Origin: Conchocele bisecta
Taxonomy: Eukaryota; Mollusca; Bivalvia; Lucinida; Thyasiridae
Reading direction: 5' to 3'
Assembly (NCBI GenBank): GCA_029237695.1
Contig: CM055265.1
Location: forward strand, 83,322,447 to 83,386,446
Length of the DNA: 64,000 bases
Below, one piece after another: positions 12,168 to 24,388 of the stretch (positions are counted from its first letter, which is position 1; each line of letters begins with the position of its first letter). The position numbers and the translations under genes were made by a program. The notes under the pieces are model-generated. The model ran no database searches. It saw only the letters and a program-made list of their open reading frames with translations, and had not been told where the DNA came from.

Positions 12168-12264
12168 GCCTGGGGGACTTAAGATCTTCTTTCTTAACCT
12201 CCTGACATAGGCAGCACTTGGTCCAGTCAGTGTTCCACGATTTTCCAGTAAAACTCGCTTCCAT
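12168..12264 (-). pseudogene. Block 1 of broken family: first CxxC
   Basis: The ATG at 12264-12262 (reverse strand) gives MEASFTGKSWNTDWTKCCLC followed by QEVKKEDLKSP. The frame is lost near 12170 and resumes in another frame as RRGDDGYMNLTTNIPLFY. Confidence 0.7.
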
Positions 12265-13110
12265 GGTCAATTCACAAGCCGAGGGATTATCCTTTTACCA
12301 CTTGTGGAAATCGTATATATTTTAGCTGATAAGTAACCTATTTGTCCATGTACAGAATGTACCTAAAATGCTGGGTTACCATTTCAGAATATATATCACC
12401 AAGGCATAGCCCGGTTCTAATAGATCGTTGTTCACATGGAAACGTATCGGTATGTGTCTGTATTATATATAACCAGCAGTTTACCAGGGCGTGGCATATG
12501 CCGTGCACTAGCATCTTCTTGGAGTATATGATAGTTGGGCCAGTGGTGAGGACCAGTACCAGTAGTCCATCCAATGGATGTGGCTGACTGCTGAAACGAA
12601 GGTACTACCTCTAACACTACACCCATACACACCATAGCCATGCAAACGTATACAAATCATAAACAAATGTGCAAAGTGAGAAAGATATGTGTCAGTGTGC
12701 TTTATAAACAGGATAATCTACTTCAGCAGGCTTGAAACCCCAGGAATCCACACCTAGATCATGCAAATCGGATAACTACAAATACTTCCGAGCGAAAAGT
12801 CAACTTCGGGAGGCTAATCTTGAAAAATGGCCGCCATCTTGGATTTTCAGTTGGCTAGTCGGGCAGATTTGATTAGTATGACTTGGAGAACAAGTGTACC
12901 AAATTTGATGATTGTATCATCATTTGCACGATTGTTCTGCTATCTCTCCCACTATTGGAGGTGTGACAGGTGTGATGTACATAATACCTCGTTGCATTGA
13001 CAAGCAACTTTTGTTGTGACTGCTTGGTATATAAGTATGCACCTTCTTCGCCAGCACAGTTAGTGAATATTATCTGACCAGTCTAGTCCCTGTACCGCAT
13101 TACAGTTCAT
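12265..13110. other. No recognisable feature
   Basis: Sequence upstream of the broken minus-strand gene. No promoter, exon or repeat can be supported by eye. Confidence 0.4.
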
Positions 13111-13130
13111 TCCTATACCAACCAGTTTAA

Positions 13131-13368
13131 CCCTTAAACCGCTACACACAACAATGGTCGTCTGCTGTTGCTTTTATATCTTGCCTTATTTCTCAATAAA
13201 AACATGTTTTGACAGCATTTCGGAATCATTTCCAATGGAAATGATTCTGAAGTGCTATCAGAGCATGTTGTAATTTATTCTAAAGTGATGTCAAAGCATG
13301 TTTTGATGATAAAAATGAAAAATAGAAAATAAACAGCAGACGACAAAAATAAGATAGCGGTGTAAGGG
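13131..13368. mobile_element. FB7 piggyBac-like MITE with TTAA duplication
   Basis: TIRs CCCTTAAACCGCTA and CCCTTACACCGCTA (right end, reverse strand) are flanked by TTAA at 13127-13130 and 13369-13372. The centre is the palindrome GGAATCATTTCCAATGG. It sits inside a CCAACCAGTTTAATA minisatellite (about 13111-13462) that supplied the TTAA. Confidence 0.85.
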
Positions 13369-13636
13369 TTAATACCAATCAGTGTAATGCCAACCAGTTT
13401 AATATCAACCAGTTTAATACCCAGTTTAATACCAACCAGTTTAATACCAACCAGTTGAATACGTTGTATCGCTTGTATCGATGTGATGTAGGGTGGGGCG
13501 CAATAACTATGCGAACACAGAATAATCATGATAAGCAGACATGCTGGAAAGATTGCAACTAATTTGTGGTAATAAATGGTACCATGATTGACTACATGTA
13601 ATTGGTCAACTATTACAAATCGATACCATATATGTC

Positions 13637-13920
13637 CAAGGTGCATGATCACGTGGTTACAACAACAACACCAATGGCTCAAAGTGTTGAAAGCGCGCCC
13701 ACCCCAAAGTAAGTATTATTTAATATTTTCCTTAATAGGTAACGGATTTTGATGAAATGGCGCAGCAAACGCGTCGTCATGAGCTGCATTTGGTGGTCCA
13801 GGCAGTTCGGCACATACGTATGTCGTTTTTGCGAAGAATCTATTTCCGTGTCAGTAGAATTGTTATTTCGTGGGAACGAATTGTTAAATTGAGGGAACGA
13901 ATTGTTATTTCGTGGGAAAA
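13637..13920 (+). mobile_element. Half copy of FB10 followed by the 21 bp minisatellite
   Basis: GTGCATGATCACGTGGTTAC to GAATCTATTTCCGTGTCAGT matches the left arm of 49166-49589. It then passes directly into GAGGGAACGAATTGTTA repeats of the 4315 type. Confidence 0.75.
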
Positions 13921-14204
13921 AAATAATATAAAAAAAATCCATGTCCCCTGCGGGGCTCCGTAGCTAATAGATCAGAAACTGCACTGGTCACAAATCCCAT
14001 AACAGTCAGTCCTACCCACATATGAGATACAATGCCTTTATGAAAGTATTATTCTAATGTAACCCGATCTTGCTTGGTGGAAAATTTAAGTGTAGTACGT
14101 CAAGTTTATTTTACGAATTTAGTCGGCCGAATTTGGAAATTTCCAGAATAAAAAGTTTTCATTAAACTATTTGTAATTCTAAACAGGTATCACGACATTA
14201 TATG
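13921..14204. other. No recognisable feature
   Basis: AT-rich spacer between repeats with no supported feature. Confidence 0.4.
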
Positions 14205-14600
14205 TGATGTGACTGGAGAAATGGGACGTGTGGGTTTTGCGACCAGTGTAGATCCAGATCAGCCTGTGCATCCGTACAGTCTGATCAGGATCTGCGCTGT
14301 TCGCCATTCCATCAATGAAACACCCGCCAGTCTGGCTGCATGTACAACTATGGCTGTAACTGGAGGAATGGGGCGTATGGGTTTAGCGACCAGTGTAGAT
14401 CCAGATCAGACTGTGCGGATGCACAGTCTGATCAGGATCTGCACTGTTCGTTATTTCATCAATGAAACACCCAACCCGTCATGCATTTAGCAAGCAATGC
14501 AGATGGCCATCAGGCTACAGGAGTGTGCTATTTGATGATCAAGAGCTACACTGATCACAAATGTCATAAGCCCCATTTCTCCAGTCACAGCCACATATAA
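14205..14600 (+). repeat. GACCAGTGTAGATCCAGATC-type palindromic repeat, two copies
   Basis: GTGACTGGAGAAATGGGACG followed by GACCAGTGTAGATCCAGATC occurs twice (14207 and 14360). Related pieces lie at 26185-26546, 56938-57012 and 62999-63250. Confidence 0.75.
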
Positions 14601-14610
14601 CGGAGTCAAT

Positions 14611-14930
14611 ATATGTATAAGAGACACGACATGTGATTTTGTACCTAAAAACATGTGCGTATTTTCATGAAACATATTTACAGATACTGTGCGATTTTTT
14701 CATGAAAATTTTTAAAAACATTTAAGATATTTCCCGAAATTGACGTCGTAAGCTGACGAAATTTTCATGGCAGATGCGGAATAGAATTCCGTATCTGCTA
14801 TGAAAATTTCGTCAGCTTTCGTCATCATTTACGGGAAAAATCTTAAAAGATTTTAAATATTTTCATGAAAAAATCGCACATGTTTTAGGTACAAAATCAC
14901 ATGTCGTGTCTCATATGGTCGTGTCTGTCT
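14611..14930. mobile_element. FB9 long foldback
   Basis: GAGACACGACATGTGATTTT at the left and its reverse complement at the right bracket arms with TTTTTCATGAAAAT and a centre GGAATAGAATTCC. A decayed copy lies at 36603-36842. Confidence 0.82.
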
Positions 14931-15077
14931 TGTTGCATCTCCGTACGCGCCGCTATCTGATCCGAAAAAAGTTCGATATTCTTCATAAATAGCGTCTAAA
15001 AGTGACCACAAAATATATGAGCACTGCAGCCTAAGACAATTCTTATTTTTCAGTGGTATAAACATTTTAAGACACCT

Positions 15078-15288
15078 GGGGCCCGTTTCACTAAACTTCG
15101 TACGACTAAAATGTTCGTAAGTGCAAATTTAGGATCGTCTGGAAATGTCAATTGATGGATTAACATTTATTGAGCTACATATGCAGCCTGTGCTCAATAA
15201 ATGTAAATCCAATAATTGTTTACAAGACAACATTGTAATTTTGTACTTACGAACCTTTTAGTCGTACGATGTTTAGTGAAACGACCCC
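15078..15288. mobile_element. FB1 foldback
   Basis: The left end is GGGGCCCGTTTCACTAAACT and the right end is its inverted form. The central palindrome (TTTATTGAG...) is present but imperfect here. Confidence 0.85.
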
Positions 15289-15892
15289 TGAAAGGCACAA
15301 TCTGGTTCTAAATTAAAACACAAATCTGAAATTAAGCTGTTGTTGTTTATTTGTTATTAATATGTTTCATCATGTTGTGCGCATATCTTAGATACAGTAC
15401 TTTCAAGCGCATGTGTGTTATTTTTATCCCGTCAACGCGGTGCGTATGTGCCGTGAAACTGTTTTGATATCCTGTCAATACGACCTAATCACTGCGTATG
15501 AATATGTGCGGTTGTCAGTCGATTCTCCGATTTTGAGGGTGCGGCTGGGTTTATTTTTTTGCATTTTAAAGCTATTTGTAGGAGTTGACGGGATAAATAG
15601 AATAGTTGGTTAGTGCCGTGAATGGGAAAAATACCTGGCGCGGCACGGAAACGGGATGTGCTCGGCAAAGCCTCGCCCATCCCGTTTCCTGAGCCTTGCC
15701 AGATATGTTTACCCATTCACGGAAATAATCTACTATTCTCTATGTATTCTCTAACCCAAAACATAATATTGATCCTCATCAGACTGCGCGGTTGCACATG
15801 CTGAACCGGGTCTTCACTGGTCGCAGTTACAATAAGCCACTTTCTATCGTGACAATTTGCACGCAAATCGCGAATTTCATAGTCTTAATATT
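15289..15892. other. No gene; hairpin at 15598-15738
   Basis: GTGCCGTGAATGGGAAAAAT and CATTCACGG arms flank GAAACGGGATG/CATCCCGTTTC. No exon was seen. Confidence 0.55.
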
Positions 15893-16098
15893 TTGTCGTC
15901 TGCTGTTTATTTTCTATTTTCCATTTTGATCATCAAAACCATGCTTTCACAGCAATTTAGAATAATTTACAACATGCTTTGACAGCACTTGCCATTGGAA
16001 ATGATTCTGAGTGCTGTTAAAACATGTTTTTATTGAGAAATAAGGCAATATATAAAAGCAACAGCAGATGACAATTGTTGCGTGTAGCGGTCTAAGGG
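15893..16098. mobile_element. FB7 copy, one end truncated
   Basis: The right end GTAGCGGTCTAAGGG is followed by TTAA (16099-16102). The left terminal repeat is missing and the copy begins in TTGTCGTCTGCTG. Confidence 0.75.
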
Positions 16099-16104
16099 TT
16101 AAAC

Positions 16105-16806
16105 CTGGGGCCCCCACATGCCACGTTATAATATAGGGAGACACATAGTTTTGTATATTCTGTAGATATGACATTTTCTGGCAAAATAAACATTCATTCA
16201 CCATTACCCCACGTACTGATTGGTAATATTTTAAATTTTGTATCAGCCGTAAATTTCCACACTGATATCAGGGCCGATAAACGTGTTTCCTTAAAATGTT
16301 TACGGACATTACTAAGTATTCTCTGTATTTAATTGTTGATGTGCAATGATCATACTTTATAATCTGTCGAAAATAAAAAAAGTTCAGGTGACGCATTTAA
16401 TTCGTATAAATAATTAAAAATACTATGCCTCATTTGCATATGAAAACAGCCTGATACCACCGCGAGTCACTATCAGTAAAATAAATAGTACTAAATGATT
16501 ATATCTGTATAGCGGGCACTTAATTCCTATAAAGAACATGTTGTGCCTATACATTTTAACCCTTAGACCCCTACACACAACAAGTGTCGTCTGCTGTTGC
16601 TTTTATAGTTTGCCTTATTTCTCAATACAAACATGGTTTGATAGCACTTTAGAATCATTTCCATTTTCTAAAGTGCTGTCAAAGCATGTTGTAAATTATT
16701 ATAAAGTGCTGTCAAAGCATGTTTTTCATGATAAAAAAATGGAAAATAGAAAATAAACAGTAGACGACAATAAAGAACAATGAGCTGAGTGGGCATGTAC
16801 CCTTAA
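16105..16806. mobile_element. FB8 copy with FB7 nested inside
   Basis: FB8 sequence (ACATTTTCTGGCAAAATAAA, TTTGCATATGAAAACAGCCT, end GGGCATGTACCCTTAA) is interrupted by FB7 from 16560, preceded by TTAA 16556-16559, to about 16771. Confidence 0.75.
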
Positions 16807-17420
16807 CATACAGATATGCCAACCACTGTTTATCGCCTAAGTAACAAGGACATCGTTATCACTAAGCTAATCCCATCGCTGATAGCCTTGATGATAATAA
16901 AATAAACTGTAACATGTTTGCCTTACAAACAAGGTGAACATAAGTTCTCAGTGATCTTGACCTTGGGCGGTCGGACGTGTGTCGTATGCAAAGCAAAGCA
17001 CCACCCCTAGGCACACAGTGTGGCCAAATATTATCCAAATCGGTGAAGCGGTTCGAGCGGCACGGGGTTCATGTCATCTGCTGTAGTGATCAAGGCCAAC
17101 CGCCGCATATAGCAGGCGAGATGCCGCACTACTGGTTATACGACAAAGGCCAAACTACTATGAAGAGATCGATACAGACCACCGGGCGTAGACGACGACC
17201 TCAAGGCCCTTGACAATGCGTTCGACTCCAGACTGACAAGATCCAATGCCGGATCAGAAGGCTCTCCCAAGCTGTCTGGCGTGGTGCCGGTTTGTGGAGC
17301 AGTGGGAGCTCAAATAACGTATCCCCACCAGCCGACAAAAGCACAGGCGCTTTGTGGTATGAACGACAAAACGCTATTTACATCATACCCATTTTTACTC
17401 AGATATTATATATTTAGAAG
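16807..17420. repeat. Reverse fragment of a core-repeat element, otherwise unassigned
   Basis: 16937-17080 in reverse matches the 35350-35600 repeat (ATAATATTTGGCC, GGTCAAGGTCA-like). The rest was not recognised. Confidence 0.5.
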
Positions 17421-17590
17421 GTATGACACTTGCCATCTTTTCAACCAACGGAAGTGGTATTAGTGTACCTTGTGCCCGGCTCGCTAATTCAGTAATTGTA
17501 ACGCGCCTTCGCGCGTGTTACCTTTATTGCATTATCGAGTCGGGCCTAAGGTAAAAATCCACGTCCGTTGGTTGAAAATATGACGAGTGT
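17421..17590. mobile_element. Foldback with ~55 bp arms
   Basis: ATCTTTTCAACCAACGGAAG and GTCCGTTGGTTGAAAATAT are inverted arms that also pair GCCCGGCTCG with CGAGTCGGGC. Confidence 0.7.
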
Positions 17591-20500
17591 CCTTCATTAA
17601 GCTTGTATATATTTAATATGGGAGTAATATTTGGTATGATTTAAGAGGCTTATGTCGCTCATACACAAAGTGTCTGTGGCCAAAAGGTCCGAGACCAGGC
17701 GCAGGAGCTGTTGCTCCAGAGGCACACGGAAACATTTGCAGACACCCCTCATGTATATCCAGTGCAGAGAGGCTGCAGGTCATGTAAAAGTAGGTCCCAC
17801 AGCATTCATACGAAAGAGAAAGTACGAGAGACTGGCAGTATTTTGTGAGATTCGGTTAAATCACAGATGACTGAAAACAAATCGCATGTCAGTATCGTTT
17901 ATAGTATTAGTGTTATTTATATTAGAAACTAAATATTCCGGTGATTTTTTGTTCTGGTCCTGTGGCCTGGTTACCTTATATACCGTCCAGACCTCTATAA
18001 TCATGCTGCGTCAGTTTTCGTGCTCACCTGCTCACGTCAAGAATGTTTATGTTGCCAGAACATGTCTCCAATGATGTCTCTGATATACATAACAGTTTGT
18101 GCCTACTGAGTGGGCATGTGCCTTTAAAGTAACAAACGCCAATTCCCTCACAGCCATGCGGGGGTTTTGAGGTCAGCGACACAGTTCGCATGCAAATATT
18201 GACCCATTACTACCCAGTTTCACTTGAGACACATTTTGGGGTGCTTTTAACACCAGTTTTCAGCACATTTGTAGCATTTAAAAGAAAACACTGAACCTGT
18301 TCGTCACGTGATGCAAACAGAGTTTCCGTGACCAAAAAATATTTGGGGGACATGACGAGCTTGGATTTTTCTTTCTTAGGAGTAGCCTAAGTGAACATAT
18401 TGTTTATTTCATGCAGAACCAGTACAGACCGGTTGTAGGTCATGTGTACACACGTAGGTACCACAATAGGGGGTTCACGTCACGTGACGTTATCGTGAAA
18501 TTTCGTCGTGTCGGAACGAAAATTGATCTTTTTAATTCCATATTTCTGTATTATATTGCAATAAAACACGCTATTTTACAGTTGAATTGAAAAATATAAT
18601 CATTATTTTAATGAGTTATTATAAATTTCATAATAAATAAGTCCATTTTAGTCCATAAAACTAAATTTGAATACACCGATGGGCCACAATAAAACTATTT
18701 GGTGTGTTCTAACCTTTTTTAACCGCGCAGGAATGTTGGTGTTTTCGTACCTGAAGAGTGTGTAATTAACCTCAACACCGGTACACGAACTATTTAGTTT
18801 CGACTTTAAAACAAAAAGAGAAAACTATCTATAAAATAATAATGCTGTGTAATTTTTAGTAGTTTTCGTGTATAATTGTTCCAAAATATACATCTAGTTT
18901 TAGATGTTTTATTAATGTACGAATATGCGGTATCATTTAATCAATCATGACGTCACGTGACTTTTCCTGAATCCAGTGAAGAGTGAAATGGTCAGGGAAA
19001 TTGATGAATTATTATGGTTTGGTGTCAAATGCAGCTTGTACAGCACGATTTACTGATGATTCATTGATCGCTTTTCGCCTTACTGACATAAACTTCACGT
19101 TGACAAGTTTTTTTATCTCGCTCTATTAACTTAATTTCCTAATTTTTGCTTCAAATAATGAAAATAATCATTCATTTATTTGCATTTATTTTATGAACAG
19201 TGGGTGTTTCCGGTTTAAAATTAGACTGGTGTATCCAGTTTCGACGCAGTTAAGCTACAAAAAAATGTCAGTGCTAGTATGCTTAGACGTATAGAGACGT
19301 ATACAGATTCGGACGGAGCAACACGGTTTACACAACAAATCTTGCCAAATTCTACCCAAATTTTCATTATCCAAATAGCATTATATCCTGGAGGCTGGAC
19401 TGCTCATATTCATAATTCGAGTTTCTAATGATCTTAAACAACGTGCTTATTAAATAATGGAGTTGAATCATAGTAAAACTATTTACCTGCAACTAAAAAC
19501 CAATGTTCAAAAGCATGGAAAGACGCGAATGTTTCCATGTAAACGTGCGTGTCTGGAAATGGCTGACAGCCGACAAAGGTCGAGACCTCTGACCCTGTGA
19601 CGTCACAAGCACTTCCGATGCAGGTGCTCAATTGGAAAACACCACAAATTGTGACATTAATTACCATTGCTATCAGGGGTCACGATGCATATATGGTTTC
19701 CAAGTTAAATGATTAGAAAATATAATTTGCTAGATTAACAAATTAAACAATATGAACTAGTAAAAATCGTCAAGTCCTTTTGTTGTGAGACAACAGATAT
19801 TTTCAAATATTTCAGTCGCAGATATGAGTCAAATATTTTCCAAATATAACGTTTAAAGTGGTAATGTCTATTTTTAGAGTAAGACATTTCAATCCCTTCT
19901 ACATGTGGTACACGTCCACAGTGGAAATAACAAAAAAAGACCAGATTGCATATATCTAAAGCTAAATGTAAGCCATGGATTGATGTGGATGAACTTAAAA
20001 GTGTCAATTTAAAAATATAATAGCATAAGGTGGTGACTGTATGAAAATCAATATTCCGAATTTCTTAGTGCCTTTCTACCTACAAATATTATGTGACCTC
20101 CATTGACAGAAAACACAAAATTTAGGTGACCGTGTGTTCTGTTGTTTGGTAATGTATTAGACCTGTTTAAATCACATTTTTCTAACTTGGCAGTTGTGAC
20201 CTTTCATCTGGCTTCGGTTGAACTCACCAGTGTAATGGAAGTGGCGTAACCCGTAAATCTCGCTATGGAAAATAAAAATGGCCTCGAATATTTGCGGCTC
20301 TAGAAGTTAGAGGGTTGTATGATATACTTTTTCTGATTCAACTGATTCTTGTGCAACTGATATCATTATTATAAAGGGAGGCTACCTTGTTCTTAGCTGC
20401 ACGTATAGGCAATACATGTATGTTGCACTACTATATTGCTACACCACGCTACACAGTAAAAATGTGCGTAATTCTGGAAGGCATATTGTCTTTTACATAA

Positions 20501-21244
20501 ATGTTATTTTTAATGAAGATTTTGGTAGATTTGGGTAAATCGTGCTGTCGAAATTGAGTGCAATAACAGGAGTTGCGAACAGTAACTCTTCCAATCTACT
20601 CCCATACCGTCGGTTATGATTCCACTCATAGGCTTCCTATGCAGAATAATTGTGACAAATTTATATTTATGTATTTCCATCTGAAAAAACTATTAGTATT
20701 ACAAGGGTATAGTCAGCCACCCAGTAATCGACGGCACTCCGTTTTCGTTTCACGAGCAGTTTCAACTTAGTATTTTGAAAGACAGAAGCACAAAAACCTT
20801 TAGTATTTATAAAGTAAATTATTTGATGGCTGCGTGACCATCGTTCATACAGAACACTCCCTAACCGCATGTGGATAAAATGTCAAAATGACGATTTTTT
20901 TTTAAATTAAACCAGTGTGGTAACTCTGTATACTTTTGAATGTTGGTGATATATCTGTACTGTTCTTTGAATATTGGAAACTCTGTACCATACATGTAGT
21001 AAAATCGATCAAAATGTATTCATTCAATTGAACATATTACAGCTATTTGAATTAGGTCCTCGTTTTTTGGGGGGACACCCTGTATACTATAAATAGAGGT
21101 TCTGTCCCATAATTATACCCCCCACAATTAACCATTATCTAAGCCAGGGCTTAGACATCGCTTACTTGGTATAAATAAAAAATGTTTAGGACAAAACCCC
21201 TATTTAAGTATTTATAATATATGTAACTTTGTACATTATGAGTG
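17591..21244. other. 3.6 kb with no gene recognised
   Basis: AT-rich sequence. Only an FB8 right end at about 18095-18125 (GTGCCTACTGAGTGGGCATG) stands out. No splice-bounded coding segment was found. Confidence 0.45.
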
Positions 21245-21782
21245 CAGGGCTGTACAAATTGGCACGCCCGACGCCCGGGACAAGTCGGTTTTAATCTCGG
21301 GCAAGTGCCTCTATGCTGGAATTTAGTCCCGGGCAAGTCACTATTTTCTGTTAGAACGTCCCGCCACAAGCCCGTTTTTTGGAACCGGACTGTCATAAAC
21401 TGAATCCCAAAACTGACCACTTTATCGATCGATAACGCTGCGGGCGTCCTGGCGATTCGCAGCTACTGTGTTACACAGTACCTGTGTATCGCAATAAAGT
21501 GATATAGGAATCTACAGCGACCCTTATTATATTAATTTAATCGAATTTGAAAGTAAATAGCGAATTAGCGAAAACATTCTGCGGCGATCGATGGTTATTG
21601 ATTTATTTTATGTATGTAAACGTTTTCGTCTCACTGCGTTGACAGGCCAAGAGACCTAACTTTAGAGAAATAAATGTATGTTCCTTCACGGGGTGGAAAT
21701 GGAATTTAAGGTTCTTAATTTAAATTATCGTTTCTACGCGGCATATAAACGAACAAAATTGAATGGGATGGACATACTATGA

Positions 21783-21870
21783 AGGTATGTTTGATTCCCA
21801 ATGCGATGTTTGAACCCACAACCTCCAGATTGGAAGTCGGTGTTCTAAGCCCTAGGTCACAACCCATACC
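21783..21870 (-). other. tRNA-like sequence with A and B boxes
   Basis: On the minus strand GGTATG and CATACC form a possible acceptor stem. TGACCTAGGGC fits an A box and GGTTCAAAC a B box, with a tRNA-like middle (CGACTTCCAATCTGG). About 18 extra bases lie between the T-arm and the acceptor stem, so it is more likely a decayed tRNA or a SINE head than a working tRNA gene. Confidence 0.45.
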
Positions 21871-22231
21871 TTATAAACGAAGGAAAGAAATGCTCATAAC
21901 GAGCGACCATACGTACTTAGAATAACAGCTGACGTAACGCGCAGTAAACTGAAATGGCCTACGTGACAATTGACATTTACGTTCCAACAAGATTTTCACG
22001 GTGTGTAATCGATCGTATTTCCTCGCCATCATATGAAACCCGACTCGAGAAACACAAATTAAGTTGTGGATTTCTGAATTTGTCAATTGTTTGTACGGTC
22101 TAAGAAATCAAACAAATGTTACAAATCTTTTTACAAAATATTAGAATCGTCTAAGGAGACAATTCTCATGTGTTGCCAAAACATGTTTTATTAAGACATC
22201 GGACAAATGTGAAAAGAAAACCCGAATACAT

Positions 22232-22511
22232 TCAGTGCCGTAGCCAGAGGTTCGAAATAGCCGAGGCCAACATAAGCGGCGGAAGACGATAATTATTGGG
22301 GGTGGAAGTGTGGAGGGCCCGAAGGGCCCGAGTTTGCTAGGCGGGTCCGGGGGCATGCCCACCCTGAAAATTTTGAAATCAAAGTGGTCTGAAACGCCAT
22401 TTCCTGCATTCTCAGCAGTCTGAGCACATACTATGACTCCCATTTTTCCTATATTGGAATAAAAAAAAAAAAAAAAAAAAATCGTGAAAAAACGGACGAG
22501 GCCATGACCTC
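22232..22511. mobile_element. Small TIR element CAGTGCCGTAGCC, 5 bp duplication
   Basis: Ends CAGTGCCGTAGCC and GGCTACGGCACTG are flanked by ACATT on both sides. It is nested in the 21245-24388 element. The interior shares GGGCATGCCC and AATTTCCTGCATTCTC-like text with 23101-23403. Confidence 0.85.
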
Positions 22512-23100
22512 AACGTGGCTACGGCACTGACATTGATATTTCTTTACAAAAACATATTTTGACAACATTTGAGAATCGTCTTAGGAAACGATTCTCATGT
22601 GCTGCCAAATCTTGGTTTTATCAAAAAATCAAACAAATGTGAAATTCCATAGGCTAATGTGTAATTATCAATTCATCGGCTATGCGATGACGTGAGCGAC
22701 TACATAGCGTGGTTTTGGTATGTTTGTTTCCACAGAATTCTAAAGGTCAGTCACACTTTGCACGTGAAACTGGATGAGCGACTGATGATTGTAAACACCA
22801 TCAGGTGTGCAGCTAGACCGAAAATGATATGTCGCAAATGTGCTAATTGGGGATGGGTGGGTACGGCCATATTTCTTTTTTGTTACAATCTCGCGTTTTT
22901 GCGATTTCGATCTCGCCTTCCACTTTTGGAAATACGATTTGCCCATGCATGTGTAGACAGCATGCGTGTTGGATTTGCGTTCTACGTACGTACATGCATA
23001 TAAAGCATGCTAGTTCGAATTGCATTCTACGTACGTACGTACATGTAATGTATGCGCAAAACTCAATTTCAACACGCATGCATTCTACACACACATATTA

Positions 23101-23403
23101 CAGGCCCGTAGCCAGACCTGTTTGAAGGGGGGGGGTCGTTTCGAAGGCCCAAGGGGCCTGAGGTATCTAGGGGGTCCGGCCGCATGCCCCCCCCGGGAAA
23201 ATTTGAAATATAGGTGGGTGGTCTGAAATGCAATTTCCTGCATTCTCCGCAACAGCCGAGCTTCTAACTGTGACCTTCCATACCGGATTTTTTTCCCTGA
23301 AAAATGGACCTCGAGGCTGGGCGTGGGGGGGGGGGGGGGGGGGGGGTCGTCGTCCGACCCCCCCCCCCCCCCCCCCCCCCCCCCCCAGGCTACGGGCCTG
23401 CAT
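23101..23403. mobile_element. Small TIR element CAGGCCCGTAGCC
   Basis: Ends CAGGCCCGTAGCC and GGCTACGGGCCTG with long G and C homopolymers inside. It is related to 22232-22511. No exact target duplication was seen. Confidence 0.82.
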
Positions 23404-23449
23404 AATGACTTGAACAAACGTATTTCCAAAAGCGGAAGGCGACATTGTG

Positions 23450-24010
23450 AAAAGGCCGAGGTGAAAACGCGACATCGCGGTCTCGAAAACGCGAGATAGC
23501 CAGGCGAAAACGCGAGAATGAATACAATAGAATCTCACGTTTTCGCCTCGCGATTTGGTCTCGCGTTTTCACGATCTTGTGTATAGGTCGACGATGCGAT
23601 GCAGTAGCCTAACCAATAACACGAATCGAAATATGTTTTTTTTTTGCTCATTAAACGTGTATTGGCAGCAAATTAGAATCGTCTCCTAAGACGAGTATCA
23701 TTTTTTGTCAAATTATGTTTTTGTTGTCAAGAAATATAGATGTTTGTCCACATGTGTTCTATTTCTTAATAAAAACGTAAAAATGTTTTTGCAGCACATG
23801 AGAATCGTCTCCTAAGACAATGTTTACGTGTCCTATTAGGGACATGTGGCAACCTCGCGTTTTCGAGCTTTGGAGACGAAAACGCGAAATTCTATCATAT
23901 TCAATCTCGCGTTTTGCAAACACGTCGCACATGCACATGATGCATGAGCAAAACTAATCCGAATTTTTCAAAAGCTAAAGGCCAGATCGCGAAAACGCGA
24001 GACGATTCTC
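23450..24010. repeat. Cluster of CGCGTTTTCG motifs in both orientations
   Basis: TCGCGTTTTCG and its complement CGAAAACGCGA recur about ten times between 23455 and 24003, with related forms at about 22890. Such paired subterminal motifs often bind transposase; here the function is unknown. Confidence 0.7.
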
Positions 24011-24388
24011 ACTATTTTAGGAAACGATTTTTATGTTTTATTATTGTCGATAAATGTGTTTTGAGTATGTACTTGTCGCAACGTTATGTCCGCGGTGGCA
24101 CAGTGACAAAAGACCACAAGAATAAATATGTACTATACAATGTGTATTATTATAGATATTTAATATAATATGTATATGTGCCAAGTGCTCAATTGTATTA
24201 TATTTAACAACTATGATAATAGTTTTTGTTTTGGGACAGTTTCGTATAGAAATCTTACGAGGACAAGTCACTTTTTCAAAATTAATTGCCCTGAAAATTA
24301 TATTTTCCGGGACAAGTCCGGGCAAGTCACTTTTGTCAAATCACTTGTCCGGGACAAGTGGCTAAAAAATCAATTTGTACAGCCCTGG

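Larger units (their letters stand above)
8776..12264 (-). pseudogene. Broken intronless gene: zinc-pair, PIN/XPG-like and CXC-tail dispersed family
   Basis: Successive blocks in shifting frames reconstruct one protein read from 12264 down to 8776. It starts at ATG in ACCATGG context with WNTDWTKCCLCQE. Two CxxC...HxxC pairs follow, then a long helical region, an RWIPIHLRDMM block, a nuclease-like block (IIIDGSALIN, VDVVFDVY, HEEAD, FTGCD) and a C-terminal cysteine cluster of tesmin/TSO1 CXC type. I recognise this as a large, many-copy protein family seen in invertebrate and fish genomes, often uncharacterised and probably carried by mobile elements. GCD and the spaced acidic residues suggest XPG/asteroid-like folding; this is inference. 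At least seven lesions (frameshifts, two nonsense codons, two deletions) make the copy non-functional. Confidence 0.85.
21245..24388. mobile_element. 3.1 kb TIR element CAGGGCTGTACAAATTG
   Basis: CAGGGCTGTACAAATTG at 21245 is inverted exactly at the 24388 end. GAGTG flanks both sides, a possible 5 bp duplication. Subterminal GGGACAAGT motifs recur at both ends. The interior holds two smaller TIR elements, repeated agaatcgtct hairpins and many TCGCGTTTTCG motifs, but no transposase. The ends resemble hAT-type termini; this is inference. Confidence 0.78.

Noticed and set aside
17641..17870. Open frame at 17652 that reads like a basic protein
   Set aside because: No domain, splice context or neighbour supports it, and composition is that of the surrounding non-coding DNA.
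23085..23538. Gly- and Pro-rich open frames on both strands
   Set aside because: They are produced by G and C homopolymers in the 23101-23403 element.
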